NCBI RefSeq assembly: GCF_005080825.1
Contig: NZ_CP034852.1
Span: forward strand, 136,203-200,202
Reading direction: 5' to 3'
DNA: 64,000 nucleotides
Origin: Buchnera aphidicola (Thelaxes californica)
GTDB lineage: Bacteria; Pseudomonadota; Gammaproteobacteria; Enterobacterales; Enterobacteriaceae
Shown here: positions 50,777 through 60,492 of the stretch, piece after piece
Layout: the number at the start of each line of letters is the position of its first letter
Numbering within the stretch: position 1 is the stretch's first letter
Position numbers and translations under genes: made by a program
The notes under the pieces: generated by a model
The model's input: only the letters and a program-made list of their open reading frames with translations
What the model was told of the DNA's origin: nothing
Database searches by the model: none

Positions 50777-53446
50777 ATGAAAAATGATAAAATCATTAAA
50801 GATATTGATGTAATTGAAACACAAGAATGGATTGATTCTATTAATTCTGTTATATGTAAAGAAGGAGTGGAAAGAGCTAAATTTTTGTTATTGAAAATTA
50901 TTGATGTTTCTAAAAAATCAGGGATATTGTTGAATCATGTTGATTTTATGAATGATTATATTAATACTATATCTCCAGAAGAAGAATGTGTATATCCTGG
51001 TAATATTCAATTAGAAGAAAGAATATGTTCTGCAATTCGATGGAATGCTTTAATTGTTGTTTTAAAAGCATCAAAAAAAAATTTGGATTTAGGTGGTCAT
51101 TTAGCTTCTTTTCAATCATCTGCTGTAATTTATGAAGTGTGTTTTAATCATTTTTTTAAATCTTATAATCAAAAAAATGGTGGTGATTTAATATATTTTC
51201 AAGGGCATATTTCTCCTGGAATTTATGCTAGAGCTTTTTTGGAAGGAAGATTAACCGAGCATCAAATGAACAATTTTAGGCAAGAAGTAGATGGTAATGG
51301 TTTATCTTCATATCCTCATCCAAAGTTAATGCCTGATTTTTGGCAATTTCCTACAGTTTCAATGGGTTTAGGAGCTATTTGTTCAATTTATCAAGCTAAA
51401 TTTTTAAAATATCTTGAAAATAGAGGATTAAAAAATACTGCATCTCAAACTGTATATACATTTTTAGGTGATGGAGAAATGGAAGAACCTGAATCAAAAG
51501 GAGCTATTTCTGTCGCTGCAAAAAATAATTTAGATAATTTAATATTTATTATTAATTGTAATTTACAAAGTTTAGATGGTCCAGTAAGTGGTAATCGAAA
51601 AATCATTAATGAGCTAGAAAATATTTTTGTTGGTTCTGGTTGGTATGTGATTAAAGTGATATGGAGTAGTGAATGGGATCAATTATTACGTAAAGATTTA
51701 AGTGGAAAATTAATACATTTAATAAATGAAACAGTAGATGGAGATTATCAAAATTTTTCTTCAAAAGATATATCTTATTTTAGAAAAAATTTTTTTGGAA
51801 AATATAAAGAAACTGCAAAATTAGTAGAAAATTTAACAGATTTAGAATTAGAAAATCTAAAAAAAGGAGGACATGATTTTAGAAAAGTTTTTTCTGCTCT
51901 CAATAAAGCTCAAAAAATAAAAAATCAACCTACTGTGATTTTAATGCATACTACTAAAGGTTATGGAATGGGGAAAGTAGCTGAAGGAAGAAATGCAGCT
52001 CATCAAGTTAAAAAAATAGATATCGATACACTTAAAATTATTAAAAATAAATTAAATATACCAATAAAAAATAGTGATTTATCAAATTTACCATATTTTA
52101 AATTTTCAACAGATTCAAAAGAATATCAGTACATTGTTCAACAAAGAAAAAAATTAGGAGGTTATGTACCTCAACGTATTATTAATTTTACACATTCTTT
52201 AACTTTACCTACTCTTGTTGATTTTCAATCTTTACTTTTAGAACAAAAAAAATCTATTTCTACAACAATTGGTTTTGTAAGAATTTTAAATATATTATTA
52301 CGAAATAAATATATTAAAGATAGAATTGTACCAATTATTGCAGATGAAGCACGAACATTTGGAATGGAAGGTTTATTTAGAAAGATAGGGATATATAATC
52401 CAGATGGACAAAAATATACTGCTCAAGATAGTCAAGAAATCATCTTCTATAAAGAAGATCATAAGGGACAAATTTTACAAGAAGGAATTAGTGAGTTAGG
52501 AGCTGCCGCTTCTTGGTTAGCAGCTGCAACTTCATATAGTAATAATAATTTTCCTATGATTCCTTTTTATATTTATTATTCTATTTTTGGTTTTCAAAGA
52601 ATTGGGGATTTATTGTGGGCTGCAGGAGATCAACAAGCAAGAGGTTTTTTAATTGGAGCTACTTCAGGGAGAACTACATTAAATGGTGAAGGATTACAAC
52701 ATGAAGATGGACATAGTCATATTCAATCTTTAACAATTCCAAATTGTATATCATATAATCCTGCTTATTTATATGAGTTAGTTACAATTATTGAAAATGG
52801 AATACATAGAATGTATGGATTAAATCAAGAAAACATATATTTTTATATTACTACGATGAATGAAAATTATGTGATGCCTGCAATGCCTGAAGGTGCTAAT
52901 GAAGGTATTTTAAAAGGAATATATAAATTAAAAACTCATCATGGTAAATTTAATTATCGAGTACAATTATTAGGTTCAGGATCTATTTTACAAAATGTTT
53001 GTGAAGCTGGGTTGATTTTAGAAAAATTATATGGAATAGGTTCAGATATTTATAGTGTGACATCTTTTACAGAGTTAGCCAGAGAAGGTCAAGATTGTGA
53101 TCGATGGAATTTACTACATCCTAATCAACCACTTAAAATACCTTATATTTCAAAAGTGGTAGAAACTTTTCCAACAGTAGCCGTTTCAGATTATATGAAG
53201 TTATATGCAGATCAAGTACGTAAATATATTCCTCATAATTATTATCATGTTTTAGGAACGGATGGATTTGGAAAATCAGATAGTAGAGAAAATTTACGTA
53301 ATTATTTTGAAGTTAATGCTCAATATATTGTTCTTTCGGCTTTATCTGGTTTATCACATTGTAATTTTATAAAACATAAAATAGTATTAGATGCAATGCA
53401 AAAATTTAATATTAATTCAGAAAAAATTAATCCACGTATTTTTTAA
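50777..53446 (+). CDS. aceE: Pyruvate dehydrogenase E1 component
   Basis: Thiamine-diphosphate-dependent decarboxylase of the pyruvate dehydrogenase complex. The product has 889 residues (E. coli 887). The ThDP/Mg motif is GDGEMEEPESKGAISVA followed by NLIFIINCNLQSLDGPV. GNIQLEERICSAIRWNAL, VIADEARTFGMEGLFR and GEGLQHEDGHSHI are conserved. It is the first gene of an operon with aceF (10 bp downstream) and lpd, feeding acetyl-CoA to ackA-pta and biosynthesis while NADH goes to complex I. Confidence 0.99.
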   Translation: MKNDKIIKDIDVIETQEWIDSINSVICKEGVERAKFLLLKIIDVSKKSGILLNHVDFMNDYINTISPEEECVYPGNIQLEERICSAIRWNALIVVLKASKKNLDLGGHLASFQSSAVIYEVCFNHFFKSYNQKNGGDLIYFQGHISPGIYARAFLEGRLTEHQMNNFRQEVDGNGLSSYPHPKLMPDFWQFPTVSMGLGAICSIYQAKFLKYLENRGLKNTASQTVYTFLGDGEMEEPESKGAISVAAKNNLDNLIFIINCNLQSLDGPVSGNRKIINELENIFVGSGWYVIKVIWSSEWDQLLRKDLSGKLIHLINETVDGDYQNFSSKDISYFRKNFFGKYKETAKLVENLTDLELENLKKGGHDFRKVFSALNKAQKIKNQPTVILMHTTKGYGMGKVAEGRNAAHQVKKIDIDTLKIIKNKLNIPIKNSDLSNLPYFKFSTDSKEYQYIVQQRKKLGGYVPQRIINFTHSLTLPTLVDFQSLLLEQKKSISTTIGFVRILNILLRNKYIKDRIVPIIADEARTFGMEGLFRKIGIYNPDGQKYTAQDSQEIIFYKEDHKGQILQEGISELGAAASWLAAATSYSNNNFPMIPFYIYYSIFGFQRIGDLLWAAGDQQARGFLIGATSGRTTLNGEGLQHEDGHSHIQSLTIPNCISYNPAYLYELVTIIENGIHRMYGLNQENIYFYITTMNENYVMPAMPEGANEGILKGIYKLKTHHGKFNYRVQLLGSGSILQNVCEAGLILEKLYGIGSDIYSVTSFTELAREGQDCDRWNLLHPNQPLKIPYISKVVETFPTVAVSDYMKLYADQVRKYIPHNYYHVLGTDGFGKSDSRENLRNYFEVNAQYIVLSALSGLSHCNFIKHKIVLDAMQKFNINSEKINPRIF

Positions 53447-53456
53447 AAGGTCTATA

Positions 53457-54740
53457 ATGGACGTTATAATTCAAGTTCCCAATATTGGTTTTGAAGAAGC
53501 TGAAATTATTGAAATATTAGTCAATGTAGGTGATATAATTGAATCAGATCAAGGAATCGTTACAGTTGAAGGTCAAAAAGCATCCATAGAAATACCAACG
53601 ACAATTTCAGGTGTTGTAAAAAAAATATTTGTTGCTGTTGGAGATATTGTTATTCCAGGTACTGAAGTTGTTATGATTACCTCTAATCAAAAAAAAGAAA
53701 ATAATAATTCTTTGTTAAAATCATCATCATTAAATAATGATGATAATACTTATCATATTACTAATAAATTCAAAACATCAATTAAACAAACAAATATTCC
53801 TCATTTATCATATAAGACATTATTACATGCTTCTCCTGCAGTTAGAAGATTATCAAGAGAAAATAATATTAATTTAGATGATGTTAAACCGAGTGGACCT
53901 AAAGGTAGAATTCTGAAACAAGATGTTGAACTATTTTTAAAAAATAAAGAAGTATTACATGATAATGTGAATATAAAACAATATCATCAAGATGATAATG
54001 ATGCATTGTTAATGAAAAAGACAAATATAAATAGTGATCAATTTGGTGTAATTGAAAGCTTGAAATTAAGTAGTATACAAAAAAAAGTATCTATCAATTT
54101 GTCTAAAAGTTGGAAAACAATTCCTCATGTTACTCATTTTGATGAAATTGATGTAACACAATTAGAAAAATTTAGAAAAAAATTGAATATGAATATTGAT
54201 GATAATGTAAAAAAAATTACATTATTACCATTTATAATTAAATCTTTAATCCAATCTTTACAATTATTTAGTAAATTTAATAGTTCTTTTGATGAAAAAA
54301 ATAATTTAATTATATTTAAAAAATATATTAATATAGGTATTGCAGTAGATATAGAAGATGGGTTAACAGTTCCTGTTTTAAAAAATTCTGAACAATATAG
54401 TATACAACAAATTGCTAAAAATATAGATAATCTTGTTGAAAATGCTAGAAATCACACGTTAAATGTATCAGATTTAAAAGGTAGTTCCTTTACTGTATCA
54501 AATTTAGGGAAAATAGGAGGTACAGGATTTACTCCAATTATTAATTATCCAGAAGTTGCTATATTAGGTTTATCTCAAATGTGCATTAAACCTATTTGGA
54601 ATAACGATAAATTTATTCCTCGTTCTGTTATTCCGATATCTTTAACTTATGATCATAGAATTATAAATGGATTAGAGTCAGCAAAATTTATTGATTTTTT
54701 AAAAAAAAATATATCCTCTATGAATTTTTTACTTTCATGA
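53457..54740 (+). CDS. aceF: Pyruvate dehydrogenase E2, dihydrolipoyl acetyltransferase, one lipoyl domain
   Basis: Core of the pyruvate dehydrogenase complex. The start ATG at 53457 gives MDVIIQVPNIG, 427 residues; an upstream in-frame ATG lies inside aceE. It has a single N-terminal lipoyl domain with lipoyl-lysine in TVEGQKASIEIP (residue 41), against three domains in E. coli AceF (630 residues). A linker follows, then the E1/E3-binding domain ASPAVRRLSRENNINLDDVK (about 124-160), then the catalytic domain. The active site reads YDHRIINGLES, with His present and Asn at the position where E. coli has Asp. Asn also occurs there in some other bacterial E2p proteins. Confidence 0.97.
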   Translation: MDVIIQVPNIGFEEAEIIEILVNVGDIIESDQGIVTVEGQKASIEIPTTISGVVKKIFVAVGDIVIPGTEVVMITSNQKKENNNSLLKSSSLNNDDNTYHITNKFKTSIKQTNIPHLSYKTLLHASPAVRRLSRENNINLDDVKPSGPKGRILKQDVELFLKNKEVLHDNVNIKQYHQDDNDALLMKKTNINSDQFGVIESLKLSSIQKKVSINLSKSWKTIPHVTHFDEIDVTQLEKFRKKLNMNIDDNVKKITLLPFIIKSLIQSLQLFSKFNSSFDEKNNLIIFKKYINIGIAVDIEDGLTVPVLKNSEQYSIQQIAKNIDNLVENARNHTLNVSDLKGSSFTVSNLGKIGGTGFTPIINYPEVAILGLSQMCIKPIWNNDKFIPRSVIPISLTYDHRIINGLESAKFIDFLKKNISSMNFLLS

Positions 54741-54851
54741 TGATTGTTTTTTAAATTAAATAATGGTACTTTAATATATATTTTATTATTATGTATAATA
54801 TAAAAATAATTTAATTATATTTTATAATTGTTAAAGAAATAAAGGTAGTTT

Positions 54852-56252
54852 ATGAAAAAAAAAATTAATACCACAGTACTTATAATTGGTGGAGGCCCAG
54901 CTGGTTATTCTGCTGCATTTAGATCTTCAGATTTAGGATTAGATGTTGTAATAATTGAAAAACATAAAAATTTAGGTGGTGTTTGTTTAAATGCAGGTTG
55001 TATTCCTTCAAAATATTTATTACATTTATCTAAAATAATATCAGATAGTAAGAAAATTTTTAATTTTGGTATTTCTTTTAATTCCCCTAATATTGATTTA
55101 AAAAAAATATCTTCTTTTAAAGAAAAAATGATTAATAATTTAAATAATGGATTAGTACACCTGACTAAAAATAAAAAAATAAAACATATTCAAGGTGTAG
55201 CTACTTTTTTAAATAAAAATAATGTTGAAGTAACTACAAAATCTGGTGGTATATATAATATTTTTTTTGATAACGTGATTATTGCTACTGGTTCTGAACC
55301 AGTTGAAATACAATATTCTGGATTAAAAACAAAAAAATTATGGAATTCGACTGATGCTTTAGTTTTTAGAAAAATTCCAGAAAAATTATTAATTATGGGA
55401 GCGGGTGCAATTGGTTTAGAAATGGCTACAGTATATTCTGCTTTTGGTTCTGAAGTAGATATAATTGATACAAAAAAAGAATTATTTCCTACATTAGACA
55501 ATTGTTTTTCTAAAATTTTTATAAAATCAACAGAAAAAGATTTTCGTATAAATTTAAATACTACAATAGATTCTTTAAAAGAACATCACGAAAAATTTTC
55601 AGTTTGTATTAAAGATAACAATAATAATATTCAATTACATTTATATGATGCAATTATCACTTCAATTGGGAGAAAACCAAATTTTAGTTCTTTAAATATT
55701 AATAATGCAGAGATACAATTAAACGAACAAGGTTTCATTTGTGTTAATTCTCAATTACAAACTAATATTCCTCATATTTATGCTATTGGAGATGTTGTTG
55801 GTCCTCCAATGTTAGCTCATAAAAGTATACATGAAGGTAAGATAGCTGCTGAAGTGATTTTTGGGTTAAAAAGATATTTTAATCCTAGTGCTATTCCTAA
55901 TGTTATTTATTCAAATCCAGAAATTGCTTGGACTGGTATAACTACTGTTAATCATCAGGATAATGATATAAAAAATGAAGTATATGTATCGAACTATTCA
56001 TGGAATTCTTTAGGAAAAGCATTAGCGACAGGGTCAGAAAATGGTTTAACACAGTTACTTTTCCAAAAAAGTACTGGAAGAATAATTGGTGGGATTATCA
56101 TCGGTAATAACGCTGGTGAATTAATTAATGAAGTTACATTAGCAATAGAAATGGGTTGTACAGCAGAAGATTTATCATTAACTATTCATGCACACCCTAC
56201 CTTATCAGAGTCGGTAGGATTTGCTTCAGATATGTTTGAATTTTTTAACTAA
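54852..56252 (+). CDS. lpd: Dihydrolipoamide dehydrogenase
   Basis: E3 component, an FAD-dependent oxidoreductase regenerating lipoamide with NAD. The product has 466 residues (E. coli 474). The FAD-binding GGGPAGYSAAFRSSDLG is near the N terminus. The redox-active disulfide is GGVCLNAGCIPSK, the NAD-binding motif MGAGAIGLEMATVYSAFG, and the FAD motif IYAIGDVVG. The catalytic His-Glu is in IHAHPTLSES. It follows aceF by 111 bp and converges on mtnN with only 12 bp between. Confidence 0.99.
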   Translation: MKKKINTTVLIIGGGPAGYSAAFRSSDLGLDVVIIEKHKNLGGVCLNAGCIPSKYLLHLSKIISDSKKIFNFGISFNSPNIDLKKISSFKEKMINNLNNGLVHLTKNKKIKHIQGVATFLNKNNVEVTTKSGGIYNIFFDNVIIATGSEPVEIQYSGLKTKKLWNSTDALVFRKIPEKLLIMGAGAIGLEMATVYSAFGSEVDIIDTKKELFPTLDNCFSKIFIKSTEKDFRINLNTTIDSLKEHHEKFSVCIKDNNNNIQLHLYDAIITSIGRKPNFSSLNINNAEIQLNEQGFICVNSQLQTNIPHIYAIGDVVGPPMLAHKSIHEGKIAAEVIFGLKRYFNPSAIPNVIYSNPEIAWTGITTVNHQDNDIKNEVYVSNYSWNSLGKALATGSENGLTQLLFQKSTGRIIGGIIIGNNAGELINEVTLAIEMGCTAEDLSLTIHAHPTLSESVGFASDMFEFFN

Positions 56253-56264
56253 ATTTTAACATTT

Positions 56265-56974
56265 TTATTTTTTTAACATTGTGTGATTAAAATATAAAAA
56301 AATACATGATAATATTTTTGCAATTTTTTTGGAATGATTAAAAAAAGATTGTGAAAAATCTTGTTTGGAATTTTTATCTGAAAAATCAGAAATAAATTTA
56401 ATGATTAATAGTGGTACTTTAAACATAAATGCTGTTTGAGCAATTGCACAACTTTCCATATCTATTGCTATAGATTTTGAGAAATATTTTAAAATTCTTT
56501 TTTTTGATTTATGATCATTTAAAAAAGTGTCTCCAGTAATAATTAAACCTTTTGTAAAATGTATATTTAATTTTTTTGCAGTTAAAATAGCAAATTTTAA
56601 TAAAGTGTGATTTACATAAAAGTAATCAGGAAATAAAGGAATTTGTCCTAATTTATAATTAAAAATTGTTACATCAACATCATGATAAATACATTTATTT
56701 GGTAAAAAAATTTGTTTCAAATTTTTATTTTGATGAATTGCTCCACAAGATCCTATATTAATAATAATATTTGGTTGATAATTTAATATAAGAAATGTAG
56801 TAGCTGCAGCAGCTGATACTTTACCAATTCCAGATTGAATAATTATTGTTTTTTTTTATATAACATACCAATATAAATTTTAAAACCATACTTTTCTTGA
56901 ATAAGACAAAATTTTATTTTTCTTATAAAATAAGATATTTCTCTTTTCATTGCTCCTATAATTCCAATTAACAT
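56265..56974 (-). CDS. mtnN: MTA/SAH nucleosidase, interrupted by poly(A) frameshift
   Basis: Cleaves methylthioadenosine and S-adenosylhomocysteine. From ATG at 56974 the frame gives MLIGIIGAMKRE with the catalytic Glu12, then GFKIYIG. It then stops after an A9 run (56857-56849, minus strand). One added A restores the frame: TIIIQSGIGKVSAAAA, IIINIGSCGAI, YHDVDVTIF, then IAIDMESCAIAQ and FISDFSD with the other catalytic Glu and Asp. Restored length is about 236 residues (E. coli 232). All catalytic residues survive, so the lesion is recent, tolerated by slippage, or a sequencing indel. In relatives, as I recall, speD and speE, whose product pathway makes methylthioadenosine, lie beside it; they are absent here. 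Confidence 0.88.
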
Positions 56975-57008
56975 ATTTTTCTCTAATTATATATTGTTTA
57001 TATTTTTT

Positions 57009-57338
57009 TTAAATATTAAAAGATAATCCGCATCCGCAAGTATTTTTTGCTTGTGGATTTTTAATTAAAAATCGAGAACCTTCTAAATTTTCTAAATAAT
57101 CAATTGTTGAACCTTGTAAATATTGAAAACTAATACTATCAATAACAATTTTTATATTTTTTTCTCGTATAATTATGTCATCTTGGTTTATATTTTCATC
57201 AATAATAAATTTGTATTGAAAACCGTTACATCCTCCTCCTTGTATATAAACTCGAAAATTATATTTTTCTACTGTTTTTGATATATAATATATTTTTTTT
57301 TTTATATTTAAGTATGCTATTTCAGTAATTTTAATCAT
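57009..57338 (-). CDS. erpA: A-type iron-sulfur carrier ErpA
   Basis: Delivers Fe-S clusters to target proteins. The product has 109 residues (E. coli 114). The three ligand cysteines are in [11 protein letters not shown] (about residue 37) and the C-terminal [31 protein letters not shown] matches ErpA rather than IscA, and the locus also corresponds to erpA (yadR). It ends 34 bp upstream of the mtnN start on the same strand. Confidence 0.95.
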   Translation of the reverse strand: MIKITEIAYLNIKKKIYYISKTVEKYNFRVYIQGGGCNGFQYKFIIDENINQDDIIIREKNIKIVIDSISFQYLQGSTIDYLENLEGSRFLIKNPQAKNTCGCGLSFNI

Positions 57339-57564
57339 GATAATTTTTTTTATGGATGTTTATTAAATATTTTATATAGAAAAAAATAATTTTAATAAGG
57401 ATTAATATGATATAAAGTGATGGTTTATTTTAAAATATCGTAATTTTTTTAATATCGTCAAAAAAAATGCTCCTATGTAATAGTTTTTTAATATAAAAAG
57501 TATTTATTTTTATACAGATTTTATTTTTATAAAAAAATACAATAAAAATATTGTTAAAAAATAT

Positions 57565-58737
57565 TTATCTTTTTCTAATAAATGTAGGTATATCTAAATA
57601 TTGTTTATTAATTTTTTGATTAATTGTTTTTTTTTCATTATTTTGAATATTGTGATCCATTTTTGATTGTTCATGTTTCAAAATAATTCTATTAATATTT
57701 TGATATCTTCCATCCATGACTTTATGAATATCTTTCATGTAAGGTTGATTTTTTTTTATTATTATATTATTTCCAGATATTCTTTCCATTCCAATACCAG
57801 TTGCTACAATTGTGACTCGTAAAGTATCATTCATTTCAGAATCTAAAGAAGTTCCAATTACTACTGTTGCATTATCTGATGCAAAAGATCTGATAGTATT
57901 TCCTACAGTTTCAAATTCATCTAATTTTAAATCATGACCTGATGTAATGTTTACCAAAACTCCTCTTGCTCCAGATAAATCTATATCATCTAACAATGGA
58001 CTAGAAACTGCTATTTCTGAAGCTTCTTCTGCTCTATTATCTCCTGTAGAAATGCCAGTACCCATAATTGCATATCCCATTTCTGACATCACAGTACGTA
58101 CATCAGCAAAATCTACGTTAATCAAACCTGGTTTCGTAATTAATTCTGCAATTCCTTGTACAGCCCCCCTTAATACATCATTAGCTGCTCCAAATGCATT
58201 TAATAAAGAAATACCCCGAGATAATACTTTTAATAATTTATCGTTTGGTATAATAATTAAAGAATCTACATGTTTTGAAAGCTCAATAATTCCTTGTTCA
58301 GCAAAATCCATTCTTTTTTTTCCTTCAAAATTAAATGGTTTTGTAACTACAGCTACTGTTAGTATATCTAAGCTTTTTGCTACTTCTGCTACTACTGGAG
58401 CTGCTCCGGTACCAGTACCTCCACCCATTCCTGCAGCTATAAAAATCATGTCTGATCCTTGTAATGCTGTTTTTAATGCTTCTTTATCCTCTTCTGCAGC
58501 CATTCTTCCGACTTCCGGATTTGACCCTGCTCCTAATCCTTTAGTAATAGTATTACCAATTTGTATTCTTTGTTGTACTTCAATTTTATTGAGTGCTTGA
58601 GAATCTGTGTTTATAGCAAAAAAATCTACTCCTTCTATTTTTTCACGAATCATATGTTCCACTGCATTATTTCCACCACCTCCGACTCCTATTACTTTTA
58701 TCACTGCATCATGTTTTGATTCATTGGATTCAAACAT
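57565..58737 (-). CDS. ftsZ: Cell division protein FtsZ
   Basis: Tubulin-like GTPase forming the division ring. The product has 390 residues (E. coli 383). The tubulin signature is GGGTGTGAAPVVAEVAK (about 104-120). VGGGGNNAV near the N terminus and the T7 loop NVDFADVRTVM are present. A Lys/Asn/Gln-rich linker leads to the conserved C-terminal peptide YLDIPTFIRKR, which binds FtsA. FtsA is kept next door, so this partner site remains meaningful although the murein genes are missing. Confidence 0.99.
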   Translation of the reverse strand: MFESNESKHDAVIKVIGVGGGGNNAVEHMIREKIEGVDFFAINTDSQALNKIEVQQRIQIGNTITKGLGAGSNPEVGRMAAEEDKEALKTALQGSDMIFIAAGMGGGTGTGAAPVVAEVAKSLDILTVAVVTKPFNFEGKKRMDFAEQGIIELSKHVDSLIIIPNDKLLKVLSRGISLLNAFGAANDVLRGAVQGIAELITKPGLINVDFADVRTVMSEMGYAIMGTGISTGDNRAEEASEIAVSSPLLDDIDLSGARGVLVNITSGHDLKLDEFETVGNTIRSFASDNATVVIGTSLDSEMNDTLRVTIVATGIGMERISGNNIIIKKNQPYMKDIHKVMDGRYQNINRIILKHEQSKMDHNIQNNEKKTINQKINKQYLDIPTFIRKR

Positions 58738-58781
58738 TTTTATTCCTCATGTTATATTATAAATTAATGGATATTTTTAAT

Positions 58782-60047
58782 CTATTTGTTTATTTTTTTT
58801 TTTATCCAATTGTTAATTTTATACAAAAAGTTGCTTGAAGAAAAATGAGATGTTGTTATTGCATTTATTTTTTTTAATCTATCTTTATTATAAAACAATA
58901 AACCTATTACTGTTGAATATTCTGGTTGTGTAATTTCAATATTTAATTTATTTATTACATTATGAGGAATACCAATTCTAATAGGAAAATTGTAAAATAT
59001 TTTTTTTGCACAAGATATTAGAGAATTAATATTTGCTCCTCCTCCTGTTAATATTATTCCACCTCTTATTTCATAATTTTGGTTTTTGATAGCTCTATTT
59101 TCTTGGATTATTAAAATTTGTTGTTTTATCAAACATAATAATTCAGTATATCTTGCTTCTATTACTTCACTTAATTTTTGTTGAGTAATTTTTTTTATAA
59201 TTTCTCCATTAATATTATAAATATCTATTAGTTCATTTTGTGTCATGTTATATTCCAATGCAGTACCATATTTTATTTTGATTTTTTCTGCTTCTTCATT
59301 CGAAATGGAAAATGCATATGCAATATCTTGAGTCACTGTATTTCCTGCATAAGGTATTACTTTACTATATGCTAAAGAATTAGCAAAATAAATTGTAATA
59401 TCTATATTATCTCCTCCTATATCAATCATACAAGATCCAAATTGTTTTTCTTGATCAGTTAAAACAGATTGACTAGAAGCTAAACCAGAGAAAATTACTT
59501 GATTAACATAAATACCTATTTTTTCTACTGCTTTTTTTAAGTTTTTTATTATTTCTTTAGAACAAGTTATTAAATGTACATTAGTTTCCATTCTCATTCC
59601 AGACATACCTAATGGATTTTTTATACCTGATTTATTGTCAATAATAAATTCTTGTGGAATTATATGTATAATTTCATGAGTTTTTTTTATTTGAACAGTT
59701 TTTGCAGTGTGAATAACTTTTTCTATATCTTGACTAGTAATTTCTTTTTGAGATAAAGGTATCATACCTTTTTCATTAGTTGAATGAATAGATTCATGAG
59801 ATATTGATAACAATACTGATGTAATTTTGCAATTGGCACTTTTTTCTGATTTCTGAATACATTTTTTGATACAATTCACTAATGCATCAAAATTATTTAT
59901 TCCATTTTTGTCAATTCCTTGTGATTTACATATTCCTATTCCGATAATATTTATATTTTTATTTATAATTTCTCCAACTAAACTAATAATTTTACTTGTT
60001 CCTATATCTAAACTAACTAATAATTCTTGATTGACTGATTTTAACAT
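58782..60047 (-). CDS. ftsA: Cell division protein FtsA
   Basis: Actin-like ATPase that anchors FtsZ to the inner membrane. The product has 421 residues (E. coli 420). The phosphate-1 region is LLVSLDIGTSKIISLVGE. CMIDIGGDNIDITIYF and IILTGGGANINSL are the phosphate-2 and adenosine motifs. The C terminus LYKINNWIKKKINK is an amphipathic membrane-targeting helix, encoded partly by a T11/A11 run at 58793-58803. It precedes ftsZ by 44 bp. Confidence 0.98.
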   Translation of the reverse strand: MLKSVNQELLVSLDIGTSKIISLVGEIINKNINIIGIGICKSQGIDKNGINNFDALVNCIKKCIQKSEKSANCKITSVLLSISHESIHSTNEKGMIPLSQKEITSQDIEKVIHTAKTVQIKKTHEIIHIIPQEFIIDNKSGIKNPLGMSGMRMETNVHLITCSKEIIKNLKKAVEKIGIYVNQVIFSGLASSQSVLTDQEKQFGSCMIDIGGDNIDITIYFANSLAYSKVIPYAGNTVTQDIAYAFSISNEEAEKIKIKYGTALEYNMTQNELIDIYNINGEIIKKITQQKLSEVIEARYTELLCLIKQQILIIQENRAIKNQNYEIRGGIILTGGGANINSLISCAKKIFYNFPIRIGIPHNVINKLNIEITQPEYSTVIGLLFYNKDRLKKINAITTSHFSSSNFLYKINNWIKKKINK

Positions 60048-60492
60048 TATTATTAAACCTATCTTTATATAAAAAATAGTTAATCACTAAATTTTTTAAA
60101 TGCATATAATATTTTTTTGATAAATTAATATTGTATAAAATTTTATTAAAATTAATAACCGATATGTTATATATATTTAAATTTTATATATAATATGAAA
60201 ATTTTTTTATTAGTATATAAAAATATTGTTATGATGTTATAAAAATGTAATAAAATAATATTGCATCATGATTTAAATTTTTTAGTTATTGATTTTTTAA
60301 ATAAAAAAATGAATTTTTTATTTAACAATGAATATTATTTTTTTGTCATATTTTATATGATATTTTGATTTTTTTTTCAATAATTGAAAATATATATATT
60401 ATATCAATTAAATTATATTGAGTTCTTTTTATAAAAATAATATAGATAATTGTTTATATAATTTAATTATAATTAAGTAAATATTTTTTATT
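60048..60492. other. 445-bp spacer at site of missing murein cluster genes
   Basis: Between rsmH and ftsA, E. coli has ftsL, ftsI, murE, murF, mraY, murD, ftsW, murG, murC, ddlB and ftsQ. None is present: the spacer is A/T-rich with no recognisable remnant. The promoter for ftsA-ftsZ must lie in or near this region but cannot be picked out. Confidence 0.75.

Noticed and set aside
53391-53456. Upstream ATG for aceF
   Set aside because: It lies within the aceE end, encodes unconserved residues, and the ATG at 53457 gives the conserved lipoyl-domain start.
57947-58600. Open frame of 217 codons on the plus strand inside ftsZ
   Set aside because: Antisense shadow of the conserved FtsZ GTPase domain; its composition is explained by the opposite strand.
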